Shown in pieces: positions 42,070-50,876 of a stretch of 64,000 nt of DNA. Below the pieces are notes generated by a model. It worked only from the letters and a program-made list of their open reading frames with translations, was not told where the DNA came from and did no database searches. The number at the start of each line of letters is the position of its first letter. Within the stretch, counting starts at the first letter, position 1. Source of the DNA: Nocardia coubleae NBRC 108252 (GTDB lineage Bacteria > Actinomycetota > Actinomycetes > Mycobacteriales > Mycobacteriaceae); the NCBI RefSeq assembly GCF_001612805.1, contig NZ_BDBD01000029.1, forward strand, positions 62,001-126,000. The letters are read 5' to 3'. A program made the translations under genes and the position numbers.

Positions 42070-42870
42070 CTACGAGCGCACCGTTGCGGCGCGGACGCCT
42101 TCGGCGAGCTCGGAGGTCAGTGCGCGCACCGCGTCCAGGCCCTCGGCGGCGGCCGAGACCAACGCCGAACCGACGATGACGCCGTCGGCGTAGGCGGCGA
42201 TTTCGGCGGCCTGGGCGCCCGAGCGGACGCCGAGGCCGACGCCGATCGGGATGTCGGAGTGGGCGCGGATGCGGGAGCACAGGGCGGGGGCGGCCGAGGA
42301 GACTGCGTCGCGGGCGCCGGTCACGCCCATGGTGGAGGCGGCGTAGATGAATCCGCGCGAGGCTTCCAGGGTCTTGACGAGGCGTTCCTCGGTGGAGGAC
42401 GGGGCGACGAGGAAGATGCGGTCCAGATTGTGGGTGGACGACGCGACGAACCAGTCGTCGGCTTCCTCGGGGATCAGATTCGGCGTGATGATCCCCGCAC
42501 CGCCCGCGGCGGCCAGGTCACGGGCGAAGTTGTCCACGCCGTACTTGAGCACCGGGTTCCAGTAGCTCATCACCACGGCCTGACCGCCGGCGTCGGTGAT
42601 CGCTTCCACCACGGAGAACACGTCGCGCACGCGCACACCGCTGCGCAGCGCCTGCTCGGCGGCGTGCTGGATGACCGGGCCGTCCATCACCGGGTCGGAG
42701 TAGGCGACGCCGACTTCCACGATGTCGCAACCGGATTCGACCATCGCCCGGACCACGTCGATGGAACCGGCCAGATCGGGATAGCCCGCGGGCAGGTACC
42801 CGATCAGAGCGGCCCGGCCCTCACTCCGTGCGGCCGCGAAGGTGTTGGCCAGACGGGACTGCTGACTCAC
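42070..42870 (-). CDS. trpA: Tryptophan synthase alpha chain
   Basis: TrpA cleaves indole-3-glycerol phosphate to indole and glyceraldehyde 3-phosphate. The 266-residue TIM barrel has the catalytic Glu and Asp in CDIVEVGVAYSDPVMDGP and the phosphate-binding IGVGLGVRSG. GTG 42870 overlaps the trpB stop (GTGA), so the two subunits are translated together. A longer open frame upstream is the shadow of trpB. Confidence 0.96.
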   Translation of the reverse strand: MSQQSRLANTFAAARSEGRAALIGYLPAGYPDLAGSIDVVRAMVESGCDIVEVGVAYSDPVMDGPVIQHAAEQALRSGVRVRDVFSVVEAITDAGGQAVVMSYWNPVLKYGVDNFARDLAAAGGAGIITPNLIPEEADDWFVASSTHNLDRIFLVAPSSTEERLVKTLEASRGFIYAASTMGVTGARDAVSSAAPALCSRIRAHSDIPIGVGLGVRSGAQAAEIAAYADGVIVGSALVSAAAEGLDAVRALTSELAEGVRAATVRS

Positions 42871-44126
42871 TGCTTGTTCTCCTCGGCGGAGTCGTCGAAC
42901 AGACCGAACCAGCGGCCCGCGGTGTCCATGTCCTTGTCGCCACGACCGGACAGGTTGACCAGGATGATGGCGCCCTCGCCGAGTTCCTTGCCGAGCTTCA
43001 GCGCACCGGCCACGGCATGGGCGGACTCGATCGCCGGGATGATGCCCTCCGAACGGGAGAGCAGCAGCAGCGCGTCCATCGCCTCGGTGTCGGTGATCGG
43101 CGCGTACTCGGCGCGGCCGATGTCCTTGAGGTGGGCGTGCTCGGGACCGACACCCGGGTAGTCCAGGCCGGCCGAGATCGAGTGCGATTCGATGGTCTGG
43201 CCGTCCTCGTCCTGCAGCAGGTACGAGTAGGCACCCTGGAACGCACCGGGCGTACCGCCGGTGAAAGTAGCTGCGTGCCTTCCGGTTTCGACGCCGTCGC
43301 CAGCCGCTTCGTAACCGACGAGCCGCACGCCCGCGTCGGGGATGAAGGCGTGGAAGATGCCGATGGCGTTGGAGCCGCCACCCACACACGCCACCACGGC
43401 GTCGGGCAGGCGACCGGCGCGCTCGAGCATCTGCTCGCGCGCCTCCATGCCGACTACGCGCTGGAAATCACGCACCATGAGCGGGAACGGGTGCGGGCCC
43501 GCGGCGGTGCCGAAGCAGTAGTAGGTGTCGTCGGCGTGGGTGACCCAGTCGCGCAGCGCCTCGTTGATGGCGTCCTTGAGGGTCTGCGAACCGCTGGTCA
43601 CCGAGATCACCTCGGCGCCGAGCAGACGCATCCGGGCCACATTGAGTGCCTGGCGGGCCGTGTCGACCGCGCCCATGTAGATCACGCAGTCCAGGCCGAG
43701 CAGCGCGCAGGCGGTGGCGGTGGCGACACCGTGCTGACCGGCACCGGTCTCGGCGATGACGCGGGTCTTGCCCATCCGCTTGGCGAGCAGGGCCTGGCCG
43801 AGCACATTGTTGATCTTGTGCGAACCGGTGTGGTTCAGGTCCTCACGCTTGAGGAAAATCCTTGCGCCACCGGCGTGTTCGGCCAGCCGGGTGCATTCGA
43901 ACACCGGCGAGGGGCGACCGGTGTAGTCGCGCTGCAGCCGGTCGAGCTCGTCGAGGAAGGTGTGATCGGAGCGCACCTTGTCGTATTCGGCGGTGACCTC
44001 CTCGATCACGGCCATCAACGCCTCGGGCACGTGCCGTCCGCCGTAGACACCGAAGTGCCCGCCCGCGTCGGGTTCGTAGTCGCTGTGCTGGGCCACCCCC
44101 GCACTGGCCTGGGGCAGGGCGCTCAT
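42867..44126 (-). CDS. trpB: Tryptophan synthase beta chain
   Basis: TrpB joins indole and serine in a PLP-dependent reaction. The roughly 420-residue product has the PLP Lys in LNHTGSHKINN, GAGQHGVATATACALLG and the PLP phosphate loop VGGGSNAIG. An upstream in-frame start at 44156 exists, but ATG 44126 overlaps the trpC stop as ATGA and matches the translational coupling seen through the operon. It forms an alpha2-beta2 complex with TrpA. Confidence 0.96.
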   Translation of the reverse strand: MSALPQASAGVAQHSDYEPDAGGHFGVYGGRHVPEALMAVIEEVTAEYDKVRSDHTFLDELDRLQRDYTGRPSPVFECTRLAEHAGGARIFLKREDLNHTGSHKINNVLGQALLAKRMGKTRVIAETGAGQHGVATATACALLGLDCVIYMGAVDTARQALNVARMRLLGAEVISVTSGSQTLKDAINEALRDWVTHADDTYYCFGTAAGPHPFPLMVRDFQRVVGMEAREQMLERAGRLPDAVVACVGGGSNAIGIFHAFIPDAGVRLVGYEAAGDGVETGRHAATFTGGTPGAFQGAYSYLLQDEDGQTIESHSISAGLDYPGVGPEHAHLKDIGRAEYAPITDTEAMDALLLLSRSEGIIPAIESAHAVAGALKLGKELGEGAIILVNLSGRGDKDMDTAGRWFGLFDDSAEENKQ

Positions 44127-44944
44127 CGGATGCTCCGCCGTGCAGGCTTCGGGCACGAGGGGTGGGCGCCCGCGGTCACCAGATCCGAGACGGCGGCCCG
44201 CGGATTTCCGCTGGTCACCAGGCTCTCACCGACGAGCACCGCGTCGGCGCCCGCACCGGCGTAGGCCAGCAGATCGGCGGTGCCGTTGACACCGGATTCG
44301 GCCACCCTGATGATCTCCGAGGGCAGGCCGGGCGCGATCCGGGCGAACACGTCTCGGTCGACCTCGAGGGTCTTGAGGTTGCGTGCGTTCACGCCGATCA
44401 CCGAGGCGCCCGCTTCCAGGGCGCGGTCGGCTTCCTCTTCGGTGTGTACTTCCACGAGAGCGGTCATGCCCAGTGATTCGGTGCGGTCGATCAGCGAGGA
44501 CAGCACGTCCTGTTCGAGCGCGGCCACGATCAGCAGGATCACGTCGGCACCGTGGGCGCGGGCCTCGTGGATCTGGTACGGGCCGACGACGAAGTCCTTG
44601 CGCAGCACGGGGATGTTCACTGCGGCGCGCACGGCGTCCAGATCGTCGAGCGAACCGCCGAAGCGGCGCTGCTCGGTGAGCACGCTGATGATGCGGGCGC
44701 CGCCGTCTTCGTAGGCCTTGGCCAGGACGGCCGGGTCGGGAATGTCGGCCAGCGTGCCCTTGGAGGGGCTGGCTCGCTTCACCTCGGCGATGACACCGAT
44801 CCCGTCCTCGTGCAGCGCGGCGCGCGCGTCCAGCGGCGCCTTCGCGGCGGCCGCGGCAGCTTTGATCGCCTGAAAATCGAGGAGGGCTTCGCGAGCGGCA
44901 ACATCCGCCCGAACCCCGTCGAGAATCGAGTCGAGTACCGTCAT
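44123..44944 (-). CDS. trpC: Indole-3-glycerol-phosphate synthase
   Basis: TrpC closes the indole ring of 1-(o-carboxyphenylamino)-1-deoxyribulose 5-phosphate. The 273-residue barrel has GVIAEVKRASPSKG, VLRKDFVVGPYQIHEARAHG, ALVEVHTEEEADRALEAG and VGESLVTSG. It is monofunctional, with no fused TrpF. The start is ATG 44944 with AAAGGA upstream. A 136-base gap with a hairpin (44963-44995) separates it from the upstream membrane-protein gene. Confidence 0.96.
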   Translation of the reverse strand: MTVLDSILDGVRADVAAREALLDFQAIKAAAAAAKAPLDARAALHEDGIGVIAEVKRASPSKGTLADIPDPAVLAKAYEDGGARIISVLTEQRRFGGSLDDLDAVRAAVNIPVLRKDFVVGPYQIHEARAHGADVILLIVAALEQDVLSSLIDRTESLGMTALVEVHTEEEADRALEAGASVIGVNARNLKTLEVDRDVFARIAPGLPSEIIRVAESGVNGTADLLAYAGAGADAVLVGESLVTSGNPRAAVSDLVTAGAHPSCPKPARRSIR

Positions 44945-44962
44945 CTGGCTCGAATCCTTTCT

Positions 44963-44995
44963 GGGGAGACGAACTTCTCACCCGAGAGTCCCCCC
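44963..44995 (-). promoter_or_regulatory. Hairpin in the trpC 5' untranslated region
   Basis: A stem of 4+3+4 pairs interrupted by one mismatch and a small internal loop ends about 20 bases before the trpC start, just ahead of its AAAGGA. It could influence trpC translation or stabilise the processed transcript. No leader peptide with Trp codons is seen on this strand. Confidence 0.3.
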
Positions 44996-45080
44996 GGGCG
45001 CTGTCTCACCGATGCCTGACAAGAATAAATGGCCGCCGCGCGTGTCACTGCGGCGGGGGTGCCGGGGGTCACGTGCCCGG

Positions 45081-46028
45081 TCACGGCTCGCGCCGACCCG
45101 GGCGGTCGTCGTCGTCCGGGGTGTCTGCGGTGTCGGTGGGGTCGGTGCCTGCGTCGAGGGCATCCCACAGCACCCGGTCCGACAGCGGCGCGGCGCCGTC
45201 GGACTTGTTCACCTGCGCGCTGGCGTCGGCCCGGCGGAAGACGGGGTTGTCGTACTTACCGGACAGCTGGGCGGTGGTCTCGGCCCGCTTGGTCAGCAAT
45301 ACGCCCGCGGCCAGGGCGCACGCCGCCGCCAGCACAGACAGCACGGCCGGGAAGACGTGGGCTTCGGCACCGGTGACCGTCGCCCGGCCGGGCAGCTCGG
45401 CGAGCGTGCCCGCCCGTTCGGCGGTCCTGCCCGCTCCGATGGTCAAGGCGAAACCGGGAACGGCCGCCACCGCGGCGACCACCGCGACCACCACACCGAG
45501 CAGCTGACGCAGCACACCCTTCACCGCGAACACGGCGGCGATCGCGGCGACGAGCACCAGCGCGAGCGGAGTGAGCGCACCGAACCAGGTGCCGCCGTCG
45601 AGGTTGTCGGTGCGGGGTTCGGTGAGGCCGTCGGCCGACTGCACCGTCACCCACGTCATCCGGGACGACGCCCACAATCCGGCCGCCGCCACGGCCAGCA
45701 AGATCACCGGAACCACCGGTTTGGCAACAGGTGCGGCCACTCGCGCGCCCGCTGTCAGACCGTCGCCCTTCACGCCGCTGTCGCCCGCCGCGCCGCCGTC
45801 GACCGCCGAGCCGCTATCGCCCACCGGGCCAGCGACACCCACCGAGCCGCTGTCACCCACCGAGCCGCTGTCACCCACCGAGCCGCTGTCACCCACCGAG
45901 CCGGTGTCACCCGCCGAGCCGGTGTCACCCACCGAGCCGCTGTCACCCACCGAGCCGCTGTCACCCACCGAGCCTCTGTCACGCGCCGAGTCGCTGCCGT
46001 TCGGTGTGTCGTCGTCCCGCGCACTCAC
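45081..46028 (-). CDS. Trp-operon-associated membrane protein with hexapeptide repeats
   Basis: A 315-residue membrane protein of the family found between trpE and trpC in mycobacteria and streptomycetes. The conserved part has about four membrane segments, VPVILLAVAAAGLWASSRMTW (first) and PGFALTIGAGRTAERAG (loop), and a hydrophilic tail. Its role in tryptophan metabolism is unproven. Unusual here is an N-terminal stretch (residues about 14-74) of ten GDSGSV-like hexapeptides encoded by 18-bp tandem repeats. GTG 46028 overlaps the trpE stop. Confidence 0.88.
   Translation of the reverse strand: MSARDDDTPNGSDSARDRGSVGDSGSVGDSGSVGDTGSAGDTGSVGDSGSVGDSGSVGDSGSVGVAGPVGDSGSAVDGGAAGDSGVKGDGLTAGARVAAPVAKPVVPVILLAVAAAGLWASSRMTWVTVQSADGLTEPRTDNLDGGTWFGALTPLALVLVAAIAAVFAVKGVLRQLLGVVVAVVAAVAAVPGFALTIGAGRTAERAGTLAELPGRATVTGAEAHVFPAVLSVLAAACALAAGVLLTKRAETTAQLSGKYDNPVFRRADASAQVNKSDGAAPLSDRVLWDALDAGTDPTDTADTPDDDDRPGRREP
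45808..45987. repeat. 18-bp tandem repeat (minisatellite), 10 copies, in frame
   Basis: Ten consecutive 18-base units of the form GAGCCGCTGTCACCCACC (plus strand). Five units are identical and the others differ by one to about five bases; a partial eleventh follows. The unit length is a multiple of three, so copy-number change keeps the reading frame and only lengthens or shortens the GDSGSV repeats of the Trp-associated membrane protein. Confidence 0.95.
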
Positions 46029-47563
46029 TCGGCGCCGCCCTCGTAGGTGCGCAGGGTCTTGGCGGCCGCGATCGCCTTGAGGACCGCCATGGCCTTGTTG
46101 CGGGCCTCGGTGTCCTCGGCGACGGGGTCGGAGTCGGCGACGACGCCCGCGCCGGCCTGGACGTAGGCGGTGCCGTCCTTGAGCAGGGCAGTGCGGATGG
46201 CGATGGCGGTGTCGGCGTCACCGGCGAAATCGAGGTAGCCGACCACGCCGCCGTAGATACCGCGCCTGGTCGGTTCGAGTTCCTCGATCAGTTCCATCGC
46301 CCGCACCTTCGGCGCACCGGACAGAGTGCCCGCCGGGAAACACGCGCGCACGGCGTCGAGCGCTATCTTGCCCTCGGCCAGCTGTCCCGACACCGTCGAC
46401 ACCAGGTGCATCACGTGGCTGTAGCGCTCCACGTGCCGGTATTGGGTGACGCGCACCGTGCCGGGACGGCACACCCGGCCCAGATCGTTGCGGCCGAGGT
46501 CGACGAGCATGAGGTGCTCGGCGTTCTCCTTGTCGTCGGCGAGCAGGTCCTTCTCGAGCAGGATGTCGTCCTCGGCGCTCGCTCCGCGCCAGCGGGTGCC
46601 CGCGATCGGATGTGTCGTGGCGACACCGTCTTTCACGGTCACCAGCGATTCCGGGCTCGAGCCGACGATGGAGAACGCGGTGCCGCCGTCGCCGTCGGGG
46701 ATGTGCATCAGGTACATGTACGGGCTCGGGTTCGAGGCCCGCAGCATCCGGTAGACCGCGAGCGGGGAGCCGGTGTAATCCATTTCGAAGCGCTGCGAGA
46801 GCACCACCTGGAACGCCTCGCCCGCCTCGATCTCCTTGATCAGCCGACGCACGCCCGAGCAGAATTCCTCGGTGGTCCGACGGCGCAGGTAGTCGGGTTC
46901 GGGCTGGTCGAAGACCGACACCGTCGACGACGCGGGGGTGGCCAGCGCGGCGGTCATCCGGTCGAGCCGGGCCACGGCGTCGTCGTAGGCGGCGTCGACG
47001 TGTTCGTCGGTGCCGTTCCAGTTCACCGCGTTGGCGATCAGGGTGATCGCGCCCTCGTGGTGGTCGAAGGCGGCCAGGTCGGTGGCCAGCATCAGCACCA
47101 ACTCGGGCAGCTTCAGGTCGTCCTCGGCCAGCTCGGGCAGGCGCTCGATGCGGCGGACGGCGTCGTAGCCGAGATAGCCGACCATGCCACCGGTGAGCGG
47201 GGGCAGGCCGGGCAGGCGTTCGGTGCGCAGCAGTTCGAGGGTTTCGTGCAGCACGCGCAGTGGGTCGCCGCCCGAGGGCGCGTCGGCGGGAACGGTGCCG
47301 AGCCAGGCGGCCGCACCGTCGACGACCGTCAGTGCCGACGGGCTGCCCGCGCCGATGAACGACCAGCGCGACCAGGAGCGCCCGTTCTCGGCGGACTCGA
47401 ACAGGAAGGTACCCGGCCGGTCGTCGGCCAGTTTGCGGTAGGCCGAGAGCGGAGTCTCGGAGTCGGCCAGCACCTTTCGGGTCACCGGGACCACCCGGTG
47501 CTCGGCGGCGAGCAACCGGAACTGCTCGCGGGTGGTGGTGGTCGGTGTCGGCGCGCCCTGCAT
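46025..47563 (-). CDS. trpE: Anthranilate synthase component I
   Basis: TrpE makes anthranilate from chorismate with ammonia from its glutaminase partner, which is not in this window. The 512-residue product has the feedback-site region near the N-terminus (LLAAEHRVVPV, FLFESAENG), and the chorismate-binding half with FQVVLSQRFE, HPIAGTRWRGA, LVDLGRNDLGRV and AGAGVVADSDP. ATG 47563 is preferred to an ATG at 47599. It is the first gene of trpE-membrane gene-trpC-trpB-trpA and is divergent from the gene at 47721. Confidence 0.95.
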   Translation of the reverse strand: MQGAPTPTTTTREQFRLLAAEHRVVPVTRKVLADSETPLSAYRKLADDRPGTFLFESAENGRSWSRWSFIGAGSPSALTVVDGAAAWLGTVPADAPSGGDPLRVLHETLELLRTERLPGLPPLTGGMVGYLGYDAVRRIERLPELAEDDLKLPELVLMLATDLAAFDHHEGAITLIANAVNWNGTDEHVDAAYDDAVARLDRMTAALATPASSTVSVFDQPEPDYLRRRTTEEFCSGVRRLIKEIEAGEAFQVVLSQRFEMDYTGSPLAVYRMLRASNPSPYMYLMHIPDGDGGTAFSIVGSSPESLVTVKDGVATTHPIAGTRWRGASAEDDILLEKDLLADDKENAEHLMLVDLGRNDLGRVCRPGTVRVTQYRHVERYSHVMHLVSTVSGQLAEGKIALDAVRACFPAGTLSGAPKVRAMELIEELEPTRRGIYGGVVGYLDFAGDADTAIAIRTALLKDGTAYVQAGAGVVADSDPVAEDTEARNKAMAVLKAIAAAKTLRTYEGGAE

Positions 47564-47624
47564 TCGGCCATCATCCCAGGCGCCGCGACGTGGTCGCATC
47601 CTGCCCCGACCACCCCGCCGAAGG

Positions 47625-47659
47625 CGGTCACGACCGGGCGCCGAATGCGGTCGTGACCG
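47625..47659. promoter_or_regulatory. 12-bp inverted repeat upstream of trpE
   Basis: CGGTCACGACCG (47625-47636) and CGGTCGTGACCG (47648-47659) are exact reverse complements with an 11-base spacer. They lie in the interval between trpE and the divergent gene at 47721. The site could be an operator for trpE or an RNA hairpin in its leader. The small frame across it has no Trp codons, so ribosome-mediated trp attenuation is not supported. Confidence 0.45.
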
Positions 47660-47720
47660 GCATCACTACACTCGCGCGCGTTCCATGTCGCATGCGGTAT
47701 CCCTTCTTCCGAGAGGAGCC

Positions 47721-47999
47721 ATGTTGAATCCCTCGCATCAGGGCGCACAGATGGGCAGGCAGGCCCCTGTGTCGCAGCACTACAACGGTCCTGGACAGCA
47801 GTCCGCGGCGAGCGCGCTCACGTCGTTCGTCACCTACGCCAAGGCCATGCAGGATCTGGACGAGAAGTCGTTCCCGGTCGAATACGAAGCGCACCGCGAT
47901 CGTCTCCTGAAGCTGGAGCCGATGCTGCGCGTGCACGGCATCCTCGACGTGATGGAGATCCGCAACCCGGAGATCAAAGCGCTGTTGCGGATTCCCTAG
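47721..47999 (+). CDS. Small hypothetical protein
   Basis: A 92-residue protein that I do not recognise. The first 30 residues are polar and Gln/Ser/Gly rich. The rest is helical and charged (FVTYAKAMQDLDEKSFPVEY, then LKLEPMLRVHGILDVMEI). No signal peptide or membrane segment. GAGAGGAG precedes ATG 47721. It is divergent from trpE and followed by its own terminator. Confidence 0.65.
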   Translation: MLNPSHQGAQMGRQAPVSQHYNGPGQQSAASALTSFVTYAKAMQDLDEKSFPVEYEAHRDRLLKLEPMLRVHGILDVMEIRNPEIKALLRIP

Positions 48000-48024
48000 A
48001 GCCGCAGGGCTGGTCGAAAAGGCG

Positions 48025-48054
48025 GGTCCCCGTTCGCGTCCGTGAACGGGGACC
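48025..48054 (+). terminator. Rho-independent terminator
   Basis: An 11-bp stem (48025-48035 with 48044-48054) with an 8-base loop is followed by TTTT, 26 bases after the stop of the small gene at 47721. Confidence 0.8.
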
Positions 48055-48090
48055 TTTTGCGCTCGGGCACCGGCCGTTAGGGTCGTGCGC

Positions 48091-48561
48091 ATGCAGCCAG
48101 GTCAGACCGCGCCCCCGTTCGAACTTCCCGATCAATCCGGCGAACTCCGTTCCCTCGACGCCCTGCTGGCAGGCGGGCCGCTCGTCCTGTTCTTCTACCC
48201 GGCCGCCAACACTCCGGTCTGCACCGCCGAGGCCTGCCATTTCCGTGATCTGAGCGCCGAGTTCGCGGCCCTCGGTGCGTCGTGTGCCGGGATCAGCACC
48301 GACAGTGTCGAGGTGCAGGCCGGTTTCGCGGGCAAGCAGCGGCTCGACTATCCGGTCCTTTCCGACGCAGACGGCGAGGTCGCGGCCGGTTTCGGCGTCA
48401 AGCGCGGACTGCTCGGCAAGTTGGCCCCGGTGAAGCGGCACACCTTCGTCATCGATACCGATCGCACGATCCTGAAGGTCGTCACCGGTGAACTGCGCGC
48501 GGCCGTGCACGCCGACGAGGCGTTGCGCTTTCTGCGTGAACGGGCGAAATCCGCCGGATAG
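48091..48561 (+). CDS. bcp: Peroxiredoxin, BCP/AhpE-type
   Basis: A thiol peroxidase that reduces hydroperoxides using thioredoxin-type donors. The 156-residue product has the BCP motif YPAANTPVCTAEAC with peroxidatic Cys and a possible resolving Cys five residues later, LPDQSGELRSL at the start and KRHTFVIDTDRTILKV. A GTG at 48085 is in frame. ATG 48091 is preferred since a TAGGGT box (48078-48083) lies 7 bases before it. A bcp gene next to trpE is also the mycobacterial arrangement. Confidence 0.92.
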   Translation: MQPGQTAPPFELPDQSGELRSLDALLAGGPLVLFFYPAANTPVCTAEACHFRDLSAEFAALGASCAGISTDSVEVQAGFAGKQRLDYPVLSDADGEVAAGFGVKRGLLGKLAPVKRHTFVIDTDRTILKVVTGELRAAVHADEALRFLRERAKSAG

Positions 48562-48622
48562 CGAGGAGAAACGCCGGGCACGGATCGGTGCCCGGCGCGG
48601 TCGGCGCACCTACGCTGGGGGA

Positions 48623-49189
48623 ATGACATCCGGCGAAGTGCGGTCGAGCGGTCAGAAGTCCACAGCTACCGTGTGGCGCAACCGGGCGATCATGATCCTG
48701 GCGACAGCGGTCGTGCTGGTGATCGCGTATTTCATCCTGGCCTCGTTCATCCCACGATGGTGGGCGCAGCGCCTGGCGAGCCTCGTGCACGGCAGCTTCA
48801 CCCAGGGCATCTGGTGGGGCCTGGTCTACGGCCTGGTGTTCACGCTGGTGCCGTTGCTGCTGTTGCTGCTCGCGGTGCGGATGTGGAAGCGCAAAGGCGG
48901 CAAGTTCATCGCCGGGGTGGCAGTCGTCATCGCGCTGCTCGGCTCCCTGCCGAACCTGATGACGCTCACCATCGTGCTCGGTGGCAACAATGCGGCGCAC
49001 GCCGGTGAACGCATCCTCGATGTCGACGCGCCCGCGTTCCGCGGTGCCTGTCTGGTCGGTGCGATCGTTGCCGCGATCATCTTCGCCCTGGTGCTCGGTC
49101 TGATGGGTAAGCGGGGCATCAACCGCCGCCGGGCCGCCAAGGCCACCCCCGAACCGACGGTCCCGCCGCAGGAGTCTCGCGAATACTGA
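48623..49189 (+). CDS. Membrane protein, permease-like
   Basis: A 188-residue protein with four hydrophobic segments (about residues 24-45, 68-86, 95-117 and 142-163). It has an N-terminal polar stretch and a basic C-terminal tail (RGINRRRAAK). I recognise only a general actinobacterial membrane protein. ATG 48623 lies 6 bases after a TACGCT box, and GGGGGA could also act as a ribosome site. It is followed by a hairpin. Confidence 0.72.
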   Translation: MTSGEVRSSGQKSTATVWRNRAIMILATAVVLVIAYFILASFIPRWWAQRLASLVHGSFTQGIWWGLVYGLVFTLVPLLLLLLAVRMWKRKGGKFIAGVAVVIALLGSLPNLMTLTIVLGGNNAAHAGERILDVDAPAFRGACLVGAIVAAIIFALVLGLMGKRGINRRRAAKATPEPTVPPQESREY

Positions 49190-49205
49190 TGCTTCGATGA
49201 CGCGT

Positions 49206-49235
49206 CCCGGGTTGTGAGTGACCTCACGACCCGGG
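49206..49235 (+). terminator. Hairpin terminator
   Basis: A 13-bp stem with one G-T pair (49206-49218 with 49223-49235) and a 4-base loop starts 17 bases after the stop of the membrane protein gene. Confidence 0.7.
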
Positions 49236-49332
49236 CGATCCGGCGGACGCCACAGCGACGTCGTGGCAAACTCGGTCCGGTGCGCGTCCCTCTCCTCGAT
49301 CCGTGCCGCCCGACCGCGAGGCGGCCTCAGCC

Positions 49333-49800
49333 ATGACCCGATGGCTGGATCCGGTAGAACAACGCGCCTGGCAGGCGGTAGTCGCCCTGATGACAAGGGT
49401 TCCGGCCGCCCTCGACACCCGGTTGCAGCGCGAGTCCGGGCTCACGCATTTCGAATTCCGGGTGCTGAGCCTGCTCTCGGAGGAAGCCGGGCACCGGATG
49501 CAGCTCAGTGATCTCGCCCACAAGGCAAATGCTTCGCTATCGCGTCTGTCGCATGTGGTGTCGAAACTGGAGCGACTCGGCTGGGCGCGCCGCGATTCGG
49601 CGGCGGGCAGACGCGGGGTGTACGCGGTGCTCACCGACGACGGTTTCGAGAAGGTCGTCGAGGCCACGCCCGGATATCTCGAGGCCGTGCGCAAGCTGGT
49701 GCTCGACGGTCTCGACTGCGCCCAGACAGCCCAGTTGGCCGCCCTCGGCGAAAGCCTGTCCAGCCAATTGGACCAAGTCCTCGCCGAGGGGTGCGACTAG
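49333..49800 (+). CDS. MarR-family transcriptional regulator
   Basis: A 155-residue winged helix regulator. It has LTHFEFRVLSLLSEEAGHRM, the recognition region LSDLAHKANASLSRLSHVVS and the wing RRDSAAGRRGVYAVLTDDG. The effector is unknown. An upstream GTG at 49303 is in frame; ATG 49333 fits the usual length. The neighbour downstream converges on it, so the target may be its own promoter or lie elsewhere. Confidence 0.9.
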   Translation: MTRWLDPVEQRAWQAVVALMTRVPAALDTRLQRESGLTHFEFRVLSLLSEEAGHRMQLSDLAHKANASLSRLSHVVSKLERLGWARRDSAAGRRGVYAVLTDDGFEKVVEATPGYLEAVRKLVLDGLDCAQTAQLAALGESLSSQLDQVLAEGCD

Positions 49801-49814
49801 ACCTCGAATCCGGT

Positions 49815-50753
49815 TCAGCCGAACGTGCGCCGGTAGCTCTGCGGGCTGACGCCGGTGGTGCGCTTGAAGCGCTCCCGGAAGGCGGTGGCCGACCCGAAAC
49901 CGACCTGGCCGCTGATCCGTTCGACGGAATGCTGTGTGGTTTCGAGCAGATGCTGTGCCTGCCGGATCCGGACGCGGTGCAGCCATCGCAGCGGGGTGGT
50001 TCCGGTGTGTTCCCGGAAGCGCCGGATCAGCGTGCGGGTGCTGGTTCCGGCCCGCTCGGCGATATCGGCGAGGGTGAGGTCCTCGGCCAGGTTCTCCTGC
50101 AGCCAGGTGAGCAGCGTTTCGAGCTCACAGCCCTGCGGTGTCGGGACGTGGTCGTGGACGATGAACTGCGCTTGTCCGCCTTCGCGTTCGAGCGGCATCA
50201 CCGACAGCCGGGCGGCGTGCGCGGCCACGGCCGAGCCGTAGTCACGTCGAATCATGTGCAGGCACAGGTCCATTCCCGCCGCGGCGCCGGCCGAGGTGAG
50301 GAACTGACCGTTGTCGACGTAGAGGACGTCCGGGTCGACGTCGATGTCGGGATGGGCGGTGGCCAGTGCGCCTGCCGCATGCCAGTGGGTCGTGGCGCGC
50401 AGCCCGGCGAGCAGACCCGTGGCGGCCAACGGGAAGGTGCCGACACAGATGGACGCGATACGGGTGCCCTCGGCGGCGGCCGAGCGTAGTGCCTCGCGGA
50501 CGGCGGGTGAGAGCGGCGCCGTCGGATCGGCGATGCCCGGCACGATGATCGTGTCCGCGTTCCGGAGTCCGTCCAGGCCCCACGGGGCGCGCAGGGTGAA
50601 GGCGCCCGCGTCGACCTCTGCGTGCTCGGCGCAGACCCGCACCTGGTACCCGGGTCGTCCGTCGGGCAGCCGGGTCCGCGAGAACACCTCGATCGGAGTG
50701 GACAGGTCGAACGGAATCACCTTGTCCAATGCCAGGACGGCGACGGTGTGCAT
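49815..50753 (-). CDS. GlxA-type AraC regulator with DJ-1/PfpI domain
   Basis: A 312-residue regulator. The N-terminal DJ-1/PfpI-like domain has VAVLALDKVIPFDLSTPIEV, and a Cys at the nucleophile elbow in SICVGTFPLAATGLL. The C-terminal part is an AraC DNA-binding domain (TLADIAERAGTSTRTLIRRF and ISGQVGFGSATAFRERFKR). A TACTCT box 6 bases before ATG 50753 suggests a leaderless mRNA. It is divergent from a free-standing DJ-1/PfpI protein, its likely target. Confidence 0.9.
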   Translation of the reverse strand: MHTVAVLALDKVIPFDLSTPIEVFSRTRLPDGRPGYQVRVCAEHAEVDAGAFTLRAPWGLDGLRNADTIIVPGIADPTAPLSPAVREALRSAAAEGTRIASICVGTFPLAATGLLAGLRATTHWHAAGALATAHPDIDVDPDVLYVDNGQFLTSAGAAAGMDLCLHMIRRDYGSAVAAHAARLSVMPLEREGGQAQFIVHDHVPTPQGCELETLLTWLQENLAEDLTLADIAERAGTSTRTLIRRFREHTGTTPLRWLHRVRIRQAQHLLETTQHSVERISGQVGFGSATAFRERFKRTTGVSPQSYRRTFG

Positions 50754-50876
50754 GGCCCGAGAGTACCGAGGTTGGCATTTTTCCGTCGAAACCTGTCGCC
50801 AGTGCCACTGGGCTCTCGCCGCGAGCACCGGTTGACTGTGGGATGTCCAGCGGATATCGACGCGAGGAACTCATCC

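Noticed and set aside
45012..45047. Short plus-strand frame with a Trp codon (MPDKNKWPP) near trpC
   Set aside because: It is on the strand opposite to the trp genes, so it cannot be a trp leader; most likely a chance open frame.
45808..45987. Possible CRISPR array
   Set aside because: The 18-bp units are directly abutting with no unique spacers, lie inside a reading frame and encode a hexapeptide repeat; no cas genes are present.
47564..47720. Tryptophan leader peptide or attenuator before trpE
   Set aside because: The only short frame across the hairpin reads MPVTTAFGARS and has no Trp codons, and no U-tract follows the stem.
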